From positions 1 to 9,983 of the forward strand of contig CAZLNR010000024.1 in NCBI GenBank assembly GCA_964561035.1: a stretch of 9,983 nt of DNA. The letters run 5' to 3'. The position numbers and the translations under genes are program-made. Positions 1-7,628 of this stretch are shown piece after piece; position 1 is the stretch's first letter, and the number at the start of each line of letters is the position of its first letter. The notes under the pieces are model-generated. The model ran no database searches. It worked only from the letters and a program-made list of their open reading frames with translations, and had not been told where the DNA came from. The DNA comes from XYD2-FULL-39-9 sp964561035 (GTDB taxonomy: Bacteria; Patescibacteriota; Patescibacteriia; Magasanikbacterales; GWA2-37-8).

Positions 1-3000
1 TCAATTTGCTGATCAAACACAGCCTCAATTGAAGTGTTCGGACAAATATTAAATCGTTCTGTTGAAGTTGAGCCAGGTAACACTGAAATAAGTCTTGGTC
101 TCATATAGCAGCATCCGTCTTGAGCCACACCCCAGCCACTACCCATGCGCGCTTCACATTGACTATCATTAGAATAACCGCATGTTACAACAAACTGACC
201 GCTTCCGGATTTGGAACCACTGGAAGTATTTTCGTTAGTTGTAGCGATAATTGATGATTTTTGTGCAGCGGGAACTCCGGTAGCTATTCCCCTACCCACA
301 CCACGCGCCAGCGACCATGGATTTCCACTGGTACGATTACCATTTAAATTGGTTTCGCAGAAAGCATCTTCTCCGATTCCAACTTCACCATCCCCACACA
401 ATGATGGTTCTGAATATAACAAAGAAGCGCCAACGTGCTGTCCGGAAGAATCACAACCTTCGGTTCCAGCCACACAATCAGTGTGCGATAAATCATTATT
501 CAAACACAGCGCGTTGCACCACGATGCTTTTCTTCCATTTCCCAAATCACAACCCGCATCTTCATCGGGACTGGTGACACCATCCCCACACACACTCAAA
601 GCATTCTTACATGCTGCATCAAAAGCAGCTTGGGTAAACCCGCCACGCGAAACTAAATTGTTAAAACACCATACATTAAATAATTTTGATCCTTGATGCT
701 GACATGACTGAGAGCAGGACATCGCAGAAGTCGCAAGAGTTGAAGATGAAACAATCCCTACATCACAATCCTCGCCTGCACCCACCACACCATTCCCACA
801 TACCGAAGCATTAATTGCGCTTGCGTCGGTATTGGCCGTGGAACCAGCACGCAAACAAACACTGTTGCATCCGATTGATGTAGCGGCATCAGCTGTATCA
901 CATGTTTCTCCTAGAGCAGGCTCTACAACTCCGTTGCCACACGAAGTCTGATTTTGATTTCCAGTACGACGACAATCCAAACCACATCCAGAACCAGCAA
1001 ACGGAGGGTCACAGTCTTCTCCTGCTTCTACCACACCATTACCACACATTGGCACAACTGGCACACCAACAGCGAGCGCACTGCCTTTACGTATACAGTT
1101 TTTTGCACAGGAAACATTGTTGCCTCTGCTTACAAATGATCGCGCTTCTGCAACCACATTTGGGAACGCCGCCATGTCTGATGTTGTCCAGCTCCACCCC
1201 ACGGACCAGGCATTTAATTTTTGACCTGCCGCGCTACATGTGTCAGGAGAAGAATATGGCTGTGCGTTGAAAATTTTCTTATCATCAACAGATTGGGCTA
1301 TAAATAATGACGGAGTAACACCTACTCTATCTATACGACATCTATCTTGTTTGGTTTTGAATCTCCAGGTAAATTGTTTTCGATATGGTTTTGAGGCAGT
1401 ATTTGGATCTCGTAATTTTGCTGCTGACCACAACAAATCGGTTGCGTTGCTGTCCGTGCTTGAAGCAGACAATACCACCATATATATAGTATTTGGCTCA
1501 AGCTCTACTGAATCAGCTGAGGAATTAGCAACTTTCAATACTTTATAATCACTGGCACCGTCAAGCACGATATCCGCCGCACCAAATGCAGGTACAGTAC
1601 TCAGACAATTTTCATCATTACATTTCAGTAATTTAACCGGGCCACTTACAATTGAACCAGGTAAATTTCTATTAGACATGCTTGTGTTGAAGCGCACACC
1701 GACTTCAGCGTTGGTACATGACTCAAGACATTTTGGCCAAAAATCTACCACCTCTGGATTATTTAAATCTATGGTAAGCGGACTAACACCGGCATATTTT
1801 GCTGAAGCTAATGTTGCGGTAACTGTAACATGAATCGCATTCTCCGGATTTGTTAATCCTACCCCAACCGTATTGGCTAATGCAGAAACTTTTGCTTCGT
1901 CATTGTTCGTAGAAAATATTTGCGCATATGCATGATTTTTTGTATCCCATGCCCAAGCAAATGCATCGGTGTTCATCACAACACATTTCTGAGTACTTAA
2001 ACCATGCCCACTATATTGCAAATCGGCTCCGCTATCCGAAGACAAAGATCTTTGTTTTATCGGTTCTTCTAATACTGAAGTCCAATATGAATACGGGGTA
2101 ATAATAACGCCTTTCATACGGCAGTCTTGAGCGCCTGTATGAAACACAAAACAATAAGCAGAGCCTACTCCACACGGTTTGTCTGCAGCCAGCGGCGCTG
2201 ATGAAGTTCCAACCCCGGCGCTAATACCAGTCTTAAGCACTACTTGATACCACGTATTATCTTTCCATTTACCGCCATTGTATGATGTGTCTGGATTTAC
2301 TTGTAGATAACTTGCGCTTTCGCTACTAGGCATCGGAACCAAATCACCCGTTCCTGCCATACTAACAATGTCGCCTGGCGTACAAGTTCTACCACCTTCA
2401 TTTACTGATCCGGCCTGACATTCGGTAATAGTAAAATCAGATCTAGAAATATTATTGATTGTAGGCAAGCTGAACTCTACAACTACGGCAGCGGTACGAC
2501 AAATATTATGATGACTGTCGCCGGATGAAGAATCCCACTGCACACTTGGTGATGGAGAAGGAAGATTCTGTCCCAATTCCGTTCGTGTATCACAACGTTC
2601 AACTACATGCGGTACTTTAGGAATATCTTTAGTGCTTACTCTCCAGGCATAGCCGCCAGCCAGTGTTTCTCCTTGGCACAACTGACTATTTGGTACGCAC
2701 AAACCTGCATCAACTCCCGCAGCACAGCAATGAGTATCTGGAATAGAACAGGTATTATTATTTCTGACACAATCCAACACAGAAAATTGAGCCGGATTAC
2801 TTATTTTTTGATCTGGATTTCTTTGTACTACCACCGGCCCCGTACGAGTGCCCAACGGAGGCTTAATTGCAATTGATTGGCCAACGGCTAAATTTGTTAA
2901 AACTGGCGAATTACCTAACACTCGGCCATTTATCACATCAGCAACAGCGCCATCTGCCCAAAAATATACGGCCGGAGAATTGCCAAAATACTCACCGGTA

Positions 3001-5240
3001 ATCTGCAATGGTGAGGCATCATTAGCAAATGGCACTGGACCAGAAACAGGACTCAGACTGCAAATTCCTGGCGCAGGCTCTCCATTTTCTACGGTAAAAA
3101 TTGGACCGACTGAGCTCCACCCTAAGGATGCATCAGCTGGTCTTACCTGCACAAAATACGAACTACCTACCTGTCCGCTTCCTGGTGGGAATTTTACAAT
3201 TATCTGCGTATCGGACCAAGTATTGCGACAGCCTGGTGGAAAATTAAAATCACCTTCAATTGCTTCGCCAGGCTGGCCATTAACATTTTCCTTAAACCAT
3301 ACTCGCCCTAACTGACTGCCGAAGTTTTTACCTGTGATAGTTATATATGTTCCTTTCGCACCTCTCTCCGGAGATATTGAAGAAACAACTGGCGCGGAAT
3401 CATTTGTACCAGCATCAACAAAAAATCTAACACTATTACTTTCGTTATTATTTTGTACAATTTTTACCCCTACCGCACCATTATTTAACAACGGCACACG
3501 AGCTCTCACTGCTGTATCAGCCCAATTAGCCAGACTAACCAGCACATTCTGACCGCCAAAAGAAATCTGCCCTGGCGCTCCTCCAAAGTACTTACCTGCC
3601 ACTAAAACTTCTGTTGTTGGCAGACCGCTGGAAGGGTTGATAGAGCAAATACCGGGCCTAGTTGTCGTATTAACTTCAAAATCATCAATGCGCGGACCAA
3701 AATTATCATTGGTTGCATCTATAAATTTAATACCAGCACTGCTAGTTGCAGTTTCTACTCGTATAGAGCCGCTTGTAGCATTTTGGGGGATCTCTGCAAT
3801 AATTTGCCAAGGTCTCCAGGATTCCGAACCGCATCGAGCTGCCAATGAAATTTCTTTATTATTCAAAAAAACTTTACCTGGGTTTGTACCAAAATAATTA
3901 CCTGAAATAGTAATTAAAGTACCAGGACCTCCTGATACTGGAGATACGGAATTGATCCTCATTTTATCTATACAGACACCAGCCACCGTATCGCAAAAAC
4001 CACTAGAACACTGAGCGTTATTTGTACAAGCACTGGCTGCACAAGCGCCGCACTCCCCTCCACAAGCCGGAGGACCAGCTTGCACTTCGCCCAAATCTGC
4101 CTGCAATGCATTATCAAAACAATGAGTCGGTAATAAATTAACGAGCGTACTGGTATTATCAGTATGACCGGACCAGTCATACCCAATTGCAGAAATCAGA
4201 TGCTGCCCAGCGCCAATACCTGCCGTTGGCCAATTAACTGTAACTGAACCAGTTTTTTGACAACCATTTATAGATTGGCTGCCAACAAAATAATCATCGG
4301 CGGAAAGTTGAATTTTTTGCACGCCATTATCATCGGTAAAATTTACCACAACTGGCACAACTGTTCCCGAACGCAATAAATCAGTTGCGATTGGTTCTAT
4401 ACTAATTTGAGGGCCTGTTCTATCTACCCCATCACCGGTAGTAAAGCTAATATCCCCACAACCTGCTTTCACAGAACAGTTAAGCGCCAATTGGCCATCA
4501 GCACTTTGTATAGCGGCTGAGTTTTCAAAATGAACTGTGTACTGTGTTGCAGGCAACAAACAATCATTTGGAGCGCTACCACAATCACCTTCAGGAATAA
4601 AAGCAGCTGTATTTGGTGAAACCAAAGACCATTGCCCTGGAGAAATACTGCCATCCGTTGTTTTGACAACCAAATTACCATTGAGTGTTGCGCCATTAAC
4701 AGGCCGGTTAAACGTAATAGCTGGATGCACATTACGCACACACAGAGCGCCTCCCTGAGGCAGACTATCAACGTAAAAAATATCTGAAGGAAAATATGGA
4801 TTTTCACCGCTTCCGCCTCCCCCGCCGCCATCTGTTACTGATCCACCGGTAGCTTCCACCAATTTGCTAACCACAAAACTGGCAATGGCGTATGATGACA
4901 GAATAATTGCCAAACCAATAACGGAATTTAATAATATTTTTTTTGATTGCGATATCTTTTCTTCATCTCCACCAGCAGCCATCCAAACAAAACCGCCATA
5001 TAAAATTAGAACCAGAGCAACAATACCAAGCAAACCGAGTGCGGTTCTTATAATTCGCGCCACAACCAACCGAATATCTGTAGCTGGCAATCCAATATCA
5101 TTGCCTACATTTTGCAAGCCAAGATCTGGCGCACCAACAGTTTGCGCCATCACAAATTGATGCGATGCAAACAAGCTAAAAAATAAAAAAATAATTACAG
5201 CCACCGATTTCCAGATAGTAATTATTTTTTTCTGTTTCAT
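1..5240 (-). CDS. Giant VirB2-like pilin-headed surface protein with IPT/TIG, Big-type Ig and Cys-rich repeats (3' end outside window)
   Basis: I translated the minus strand by hand from the ATG at 5240 to the left edge: 1,746 complete codons, no stop. Residues 1-32 look like a signal peptide (KQKK start, hydrophobic core, possible cleavage after VMA). Residues 51-130 hold two hydrophobic helices around a short polar loop (AAGGDEEK), the VirB2/TrbC-type pilin fold. A Gly-rich linker spans 131-146. Then, approximately: a Big_5/SbsA-like Ig domain (158-270), another Ig-like domain (272-370), a Cys-rich patch (385-425), four IPT/TIG domains (428-822), a Cys patch (824-866), Big_5-like (884-1040), Big_2-like (1047-1160), Big_5-like (1161-1296), Big_2-like (1308-1395), five CGNG Cys repeats (1399-1628), and a new Ig domain starting near 1712. 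In VirB2-type topology the C-terminal tail would be extracellular, so I infer a membrane- or pilus-anchored adhesin or fibre. It starts 14 bp after the upstream paralogue, with no SD, and is probably co-transcribed. The ligand is unknown. The frame is certain; domain borders are approximate. Confidence 0.9.
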   Translation of the reverse strand, partial: MKQKKIITIWKSVAVIIFLFFSLFASHQFVMAQTVGAPDLGLQNVGNDIGLPATDIRLVVARIIRTALGLLGIVALVLILYGGFVWMAAGGDEEKISQSKKILLNSVIGLAIILSSYAIASFVVSKLVEATGGSVTDGGGGGGSGENPYFPSDIFYVDSLPQGGALCVRNVHPAITFNRPVNGATLNGNLVVKTTDGSISPGQWSLVSPNTAAFIPEGDCGSAPNDCLLPATQYTVHFENSAAIQSADGQLALNCSVKAGCGDISFTTGDGVDRTGPQISIEPIATDLLRSGTVVPVVVNFTDDNGVQKIQLSADDYFVGSQSINGCQKTGSVTVNWPTAGIGAGQHLISAIGYDWSGHTDNTSTLVNLLPTHCFDNALQADLGEVQAGPPACGGECGACAASACTNNAQCSSGFCDTVAGVCIDKMRINSVSPVSGGPGTLITISGNYFGTNPGKVFLNNKEISLAARCGSESWRPWQIIAEIPQNATSGSIRVETATSSAGIKFIDATNDNFGPRIDDFEVNTTTRPGICSINPSSGLPTTEVLVAGKYFGGAPGQISFGGQNVLVSLANWADTAVRARVPLLNNGAVGVKIVQNNNESNSVRFFVDAGTNDSAPVVSSISPERGAKGTYITITGKNFGSQLGRVWFKENVNGQPGEAIEGDFNFPPGCRNTWSDTQIIVKFPPGSGQVGSSYFVQVRPADASLGWSSVGPIFTVENGEPAPGICSLSPVSGPVPFANDASPLQITGEYFGNSPAVYFWADGAVADVINGRVLGNSPVLTNLAVGQSIAIKPPLGTRTGPVVVQRNPDQKISNPAQFSVLDCVRNNNTCSIPDTHCCAAGVDAGLCVPNSQLCQGETLAGGYAWRVSTKDIPKVPHVVERCDTRTELGQNLPSPSPSVQWDSSSGDSHHNICRTAAVVVEFSLPTINNISRSDFTITECQAGSVNEGGRTCTPGDIVSMAGTGDLVPMPSSESASYLQVNPDTSYNGGKWKDNTWYQVVLKTGISAGVGTSSAPLAADKPCGVGSAYCFVFHTGAQDCRMKGVIITPYSYWTSVLEEPIKQRSLSSDSGADLQYSGHGLSTQKCVVMNTDAFAWAWDTKNHAYAQIFSTNNDEAKVSALANTVGVGLTNPENAIHVTVTATLASAKYAGVSPLTIDLNNPEVVDFWPKCLESCTNAEVGVRFNTSMSNRNLPGSIVSGPVKLLKCNDENCLSTVPAFGAADIVLDGASDYKVLKVANSSADSVELEPNTIYMVVLSASSTDSNATDLLWSAAKLRDPNTASKPYRKQFTWRFKTKQDRCRIDRVGVTPSLFIAQSVDDKKIFNAQPYSSPDTCSAAGQKLNAWSVGWSWTTSDMAAFPNVVAEARSFVSRGNNVSCAKNCIRKGSALAVGVPVVPMCGNGVVEAGEDCDPPFAGSGCGLDCRRTGNQNQTSCGNGVVEPALGETCDTADAATSIGCNSVCLRAGSTANTDASAINASVCGNGVVGAGEDCDVGIVSSSTLATSAMSCSQSCQHQGSKLFNVWCFNNLVSRGGFTQAAFDAACKNALSVCGDGVTSPDEDAGCDLGNGRKASWCNALCLNNDLSHTDCVAGTEGCDSSGQHVGASLLYSEPSLCGDGEVGIGEDAFCETNLNGNRTSGNPWSLARGVGRGIATGVPAAQKSSIIATTNENTSSGSKSGSGQFVVTCGYSNDSQCEARMGSGWGVAQDGCCYMRPRLISVLPGSTSTERFNICPNTSIEAVFDQQI
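357..1046 (-). repeat. Five Cys-rich CGNG/CGDG (myxo/DUF4215-type) protein repeats
   Basis: Five repeats within the giant protein start at Cys1399, 1434, 1481, 1551 and 1615. Each opens with C-G-[ND]-G-x-[VT], followed by an acidic G/D-E-[DT]-x-C core, then one or two further Cys pairs (for example CGNGVVEAGEDCD and CGNGVVEPALGETCD). This matches the pattern of the Myxococcus cysteine-rich repeat (DUF4215) family found in secreted proteins. Spacing is irregular (35, 47, 70 and 64 residues), so the repeats are diverged rather than a recent slippage expansion. They are probably disulphide-stabilised extracellular modules. Confidence 0.8.
2775..3959 (-). repeat. Array of four IPT/TIG immunoglobulin-like domains
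   Basis: There are four consecutive domains in the giant protein at about residues 428-513, 530-610, 616-717 and 722-822. Each begins with an S-x-x-P-x-x-G stretch (SVSPVSGGPG, SINPSSGLP, SISPERGAKG, SLSPVSGPVP). An h-x-[IV]-x-G-x-x-F-G strand follows (ISGNYFGTNPG, VAGKYFGGAPG, ITGKNFGSQLG, ITGEYFGNSP), then V-x-F and a strand ending in [VS]-x-F-x-V. These are the hallmarks of the IPT/TIG fold, which usually serves as a stalk or binding module in surface proteins. The copies are diverged from one another. Confidence 0.85.
4848..5090 (-). repeat. Pilin-head segment, copy 2 (paralogous to 6866-7108)
   Basis: This segment encodes residues 51-131 of the giant protein, from LPATDIRLVVARI through two hydrophobic helices to SKLVEAT. 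It aligns without gaps to the corresponding segment of the upstream gene, with 62 of 81 residues identical by hand count. The sequence beyond it is unrelated in detail, so this is the shared module of the pair. Confidence 0.85.
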
Positions 5241-5254
5241 ATTAAAACGGTAAA

Positions 5255-7279
5255 TTACAGACTACTCTGTTTTAAATAATCCAAACATGCTGCCATACCA
5301 GCAGACGCTGCGCCATTGCAACAAAAAGCCCTGTTTTGCTCGTTCACTACCTGACAGCAGCTTTGCGGATTGTCTGCTTGGCAGCTTGGGGAAATAATTG
5401 TGCTTGGCAAAACACTCATACCTGGGCCTTTGCCTGGAAAAAAGCAATTAAAATGAACATCCTCAACTGTGGAACTAACCGTAGGAAAATAGTATTGACG
5501 AGACGAGTCAATAAATGGCCCATGACTCAACCGAACATAAGTTGTGCCATCTGACCTAAACGAAGTTGCCGGCTCTTTCCAAATTGGAACTTGATGTGTT
5601 GGTTTTTCTTCTAAACCAATATCATACATAGATTCTGCCCTCATTCTTTTGTTGAACACCATGCTTACTTCCTGGTCCGAAGCGATACGCTCAGCATCAA
5701 TGCCTGGCACAATAGTTTGAATAAACGGCGAAGAAACATCTAGCCTATCAACTAAAGAAAAAGACCAAAAATAATTATCTGGCTGTTTCTGATTTGGAAA
5801 TACTGGCAAGGCGCTACCCGCATTATTTGGAATATTATTTTTATTGCCATCAAGAGCATTGCCGGCTAAATCGGTTACCCCTGAAAAAGGCTGTGCTTCA
5901 AAAGAATTTTGATTGATTGTTTTTGCAGCTCGCAATAAAACTTCATATGAATCCTGAGAACAGTTCGCGCTTGGTTTATCACACACCGGCATACAAAACA
6001 CAGGATTGCCACAAGTGTTTCTACCACACTCCTGTGCCGGGGTAAATTCTAAAGTTTTAAAACCATTGGTTAAATTAAAGCTTCCGAGCGGCATACTACT
6101 ATGCTGCGAAGCAAGAAAAATATTCTGCCCATCTATATAATAGTGCCCATCTCCCATATTAAATTTACCAGTAATACCAGTCGGGTCCAAAGGCTCGGAA
6201 AAACTGATTTGTAAAACTGTGTTTTTATCTACGGTTGTATTAGCTCCCGGGAACACACTTTCTACAGTTGGAGGTGTAATATCTAAAACAGTGCCATTAC
6301 TAAAACCCCACTGATAATAATTGTTACCAAGAACACCGCTGTTAAAAGCAGAAGGGTTGTTGTTGGCAGGATCGTCAAGCAAAATATCAGGGCCAAGATG
6401 CACAATATAAGCCATCGGCTCAGTAGCACTACCCAAATAACCGCCTGCTGGATCGGATTGATCTGTGATTGGCTTGATTGTTATGGCGTACACACCAGTT
6501 ACGCCATTTTCCGTACTCACTGACCCTAAAGCCACGGCTCCAAACACCCGCTCTCCTCCGCTCGCTTTTCTAATATTAATTAAACTATCGTCAATATTTT
6601 TAACTCTATCACAATCGTTGTACCAATTTTCTATAGTTGTTTTACAGTTACCAAATACACCGTCACCACTTGTATCCTCCACAATACTATCCATTTTAAT
6701 CGGACGGCGGAAACTAATAACAATACGAGTATTGCGCGGAACATTTATTTGTTCGCGCGCCGGATAATGATCTTTAATAATTTGTCCTAAAGCGCCACTG
6801 CCTTGAAAATTTTCAAAGATTGTCTCTCCGCCAAAACCACTGCCATCTCCTATATCGCCGGCAGTGGTCGCGTCGGCTAGTTTGCTAATTACAAAACTAA
6901 CGATAGCATAGGCGCTTAAAATTATCGCTAAGCCAATAACGGTATTAAGTAAAAACTTTTTTGCTGAAGCAACCTGCTCTTCATTACCACCGGCAGTCAT
7001 CCACAAAAATCCAGCATATAAAATAAGGCCAAGAGCAACTATACCTAACAAACCAAGCGCAACCCTAATAATACGCGCAATAACTAGCCTGATGTCAGTA
7101 GCAGGCAGACCGAGCGGCTGTTCAATAATCTGCACTCCAGTTTGTAAATTACTATTTGGATCAGCAACACTTTGTCCGTACGCAATATCCGGTAAACTAA
7201 AAATAGCCAAAGTCAGAAATACTCCCACAATGGCAATTTTTAGGGTTGATATAAATTTTTTTTGCATCCATTGAAGCAT
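5255..7279 (-). CDS. VirB2-like pilin-headed surface protein with Big_5/SbsA-type Ig domains
   Basis: This is a complete 674-residue secreted protein. An N-terminal signal peptide (residues 1-36, ending near AYGQ) is followed by a two-helix pilin-like domain (58-138) of the VirB2/TrbC type, with the polar loop TAGGNEEQ between the helices. After a Gly/Ser linker come three regions resembling SbsA/Big_5 Ig-like domains at about 164-335, 335-510 and 513-605. The second has the classic D-I-T-P-P-T-V-E-S-V-F-P opening and an I-S-F-S-E-P-L-D core. An EF-hand-like DGNKNNI loop lies at 477-483. The C terminus (611-674) is Cys-rich with two CC doublets (641-642, 653-654). No known catalytic motif is visible. 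It is the first gene of the tandem pair; the giant paralogue starts 14 bp after its TAA stop. The start could be M1 or M5; neither has an SD, and both leave a proper signal peptide. Function is inferred: a surface fibre or adhesin anchored by a pilin domain. No VirB4/VirD4-type secretion gene is in the window. Confidence 0.88.
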   Translation of the reverse strand: MLQWMQKKFISTLKIAIVGVFLTLAIFSLPDIAYGQSVADPNSNLQTGVQIIEQPLGLPATDIRLVIARIIRVALGLLGIVALGLILYAGFLWMTAGGNEEQVASAKKFLLNTVIGLAIILSAYAIVSFVISKLADATTAGDIGDGSGFGGETIFENFQGSGALGQIIKDHYPAREQINVPRNTRIVISFRRPIKMDSIVEDTSGDGVFGNCKTTIENWYNDCDRVKNIDDSLINIRKASGGERVFGAVALGSVSTENGVTGVYAITIKPITDQSDPAGGYLGSATEPMAYIVHLGPDILLDDPANNNPSAFNSGVLGNNYYQWGFSNGTVLDITPPTVESVFPGANTTVDKNTVLQISFSEPLDPTGITGKFNMGDGHYYIDGQNIFLASQHSSMPLGSFNLTNGFKTLEFTPAQECGRNTCGNPVFCMPVCDKPSANCSQDSYEVLLRAAKTINQNSFEAQPFSGVTDLAGNALDGNKNNIPNNAGSALPVFPNQKQPDNYFWSFSLVDRLDVSSPFIQTIVPGIDAERIASDQEVSMVFNKRMRAESMYDIGLEEKPTHQVPIWKEPATSFRSDGTTYVRLSHGPFIDSSRQYYFPTVSSTVEDVHFNCFFPGKGPGMSVLPSTIISPSCQADNPQSCCQVVNEQNRAFCCNGAASAGMAACLDYLKQSSL
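6866..7108 (-). repeat. Pilin-head segment, copy 1 (paralogous to 4848-5090)
   Basis: This segment encodes residues 58-138 of the 674-residue protein, from LPATDIRLVIARI to SKLADAT. It pairs gaplessly with the head of the downstream giant protein. Substitutions are mostly conservative (I/V, T/S, D/E, N/D). The most variable stretch is the polar loop between the helices (EEQVASAK versus EEKISQSK). Confidence 0.85.
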
Positions 7280-7332
7280 GGGACAATGGAATTTTAAAAT
7301 TTATTTAAACTAAACCGTAAGGAACAAGAGTC

Positions 7333-7338
7333 TGTATA
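7333..7338 (-). promoter_or_regulatory. Possible extended -10 box for the pilin-headed gene pair
   Basis: On the minus strand the 89-bp gap between rpsU and the first pilin-headed gene contains TGTTATACA, an extended -10 element (TG-n-TATACA, four of six matches to TATAAT). No convincing -35 hexamer lies 16-18 bp upstream. The leader to the ATG at 7279 would be about 45-50 nt. This is a weak call; transcription could also read through from rpsU, since no terminator is evident. Confidence 0.3.
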
Positions 7339-7368
7339 ACAAAAATAATTTTGTATTCAGCGCAACTT

Positions 7369-7608
7369 TTATCTTCCAAAACGCTTTGTTTCTTCAGGCA
7401 TTTGTCCGATTTTTTTCAAGTACTCAATTTTTTGAGAAACAGCCAAACGGTGTAATGCGCTTTTTTTGCGCATATTTTTATTTTTTGGACGTTCGTAAAA
7501 TTGAATTTTTTTGACTTGCAAAATCTTACCGGATTGTTGCCAGCGCTTCTTTACACGACGCAAAAAAGCTTCAAATGATTCATTTTTCTTTCGTTTTACT
7601 TCTGACAC
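7369..7608 (-). CDS. rpsU: Small ribosomal subunit protein bS21
   Basis: This 79-residue basic protein matches bS21 along its length: the N-terminal NESFEAFLRRVKKR block (E. coli NEPFDVALRRFKRS), the central QFYERP (E. coli EFYEKP), and a Lys/Arg-rich helical C terminus. bS21 sits at the 30S platform near the 3' end of 16S rRNA and affects initiation and the accessibility of the anti-SD. The protein is slightly longer than the E. coli form (71 residues). The start is GTG at 7608, fixed by a strong SD (GAGGTGA) four bases upstream and by the onset of conserved sequence. It has its own perfect -10 box upstream and is probably also reached by read-through from hisS, which ends 51 bp before it. 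Confidence 0.93.
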   Translation of the reverse strand: MSEVKRKKNESFEAFLRRVKKRWQQSGKILQVKKIQFYERPKNKNMRKKSALHRLAVSQKIEYLKKIGQMPEETKRFGR

Positions 7609-7612
7609 AATG

Positions 7613-7619
7613 TCACCTC
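7613..7619 (-). promoter_or_regulatory. Strong Shine-Dalgarno of rpsU
   Basis: The minus strand reads GAGGTGA, then CATT, then the GTG start. Seven consecutive bases complement the usual 16S anti-SD tail. No other CDS start in the window (5240, 7279, 9090, 9720) has even an AGG or GAG in the preceding 20 bases, so this site stands out and decides the GTG start. Confidence 0.8.
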
Positions 7620-7628
7620 GCTTTCTAA

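Noticed and set aside
211..696. Plus-strand open frame of 161 codons
   Set aside because: It lies wholly antisense to the giant protein's Cys-repeat region, where the minus frame shows clear CGNG repeats. Its own product is low-complexity Ser/Pro/His-rich with no recognisable motif.
2848..3315. Plus-strand open frame of 155 codons
   Set aside because: It is antisense to IPT domains 3 and 4 of the giant protein. The minus frame carries the conserved FG motifs, so this is a shadow.
3968..4831. Two minus-strand frames (3968-4186 and 4469-4831)
   Set aside because: Both are in a different frame inside the continuous minus reading frame that starts at 5240, which has domain-level support on both sides. 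They are not evidence of a frameshift, since the main frame is intact through both.
4848..7108. A conjugative type IV secretion locus or integrative element
   Set aside because: Only pilin-like heads are seen. There is no VirB4, VirB6, VirD4 or relaxase gene, no integrase and no attachment-site repeats at the tRNAs in this window.
7339..7354. ACAAAA-TTAT-TTTTGT inverted repeat after rpsU as a terminator
   Set aside because: The stem is six almost purely AT pairs with no trailing U tract, and it abuts the possible -10 box; too weak to call.
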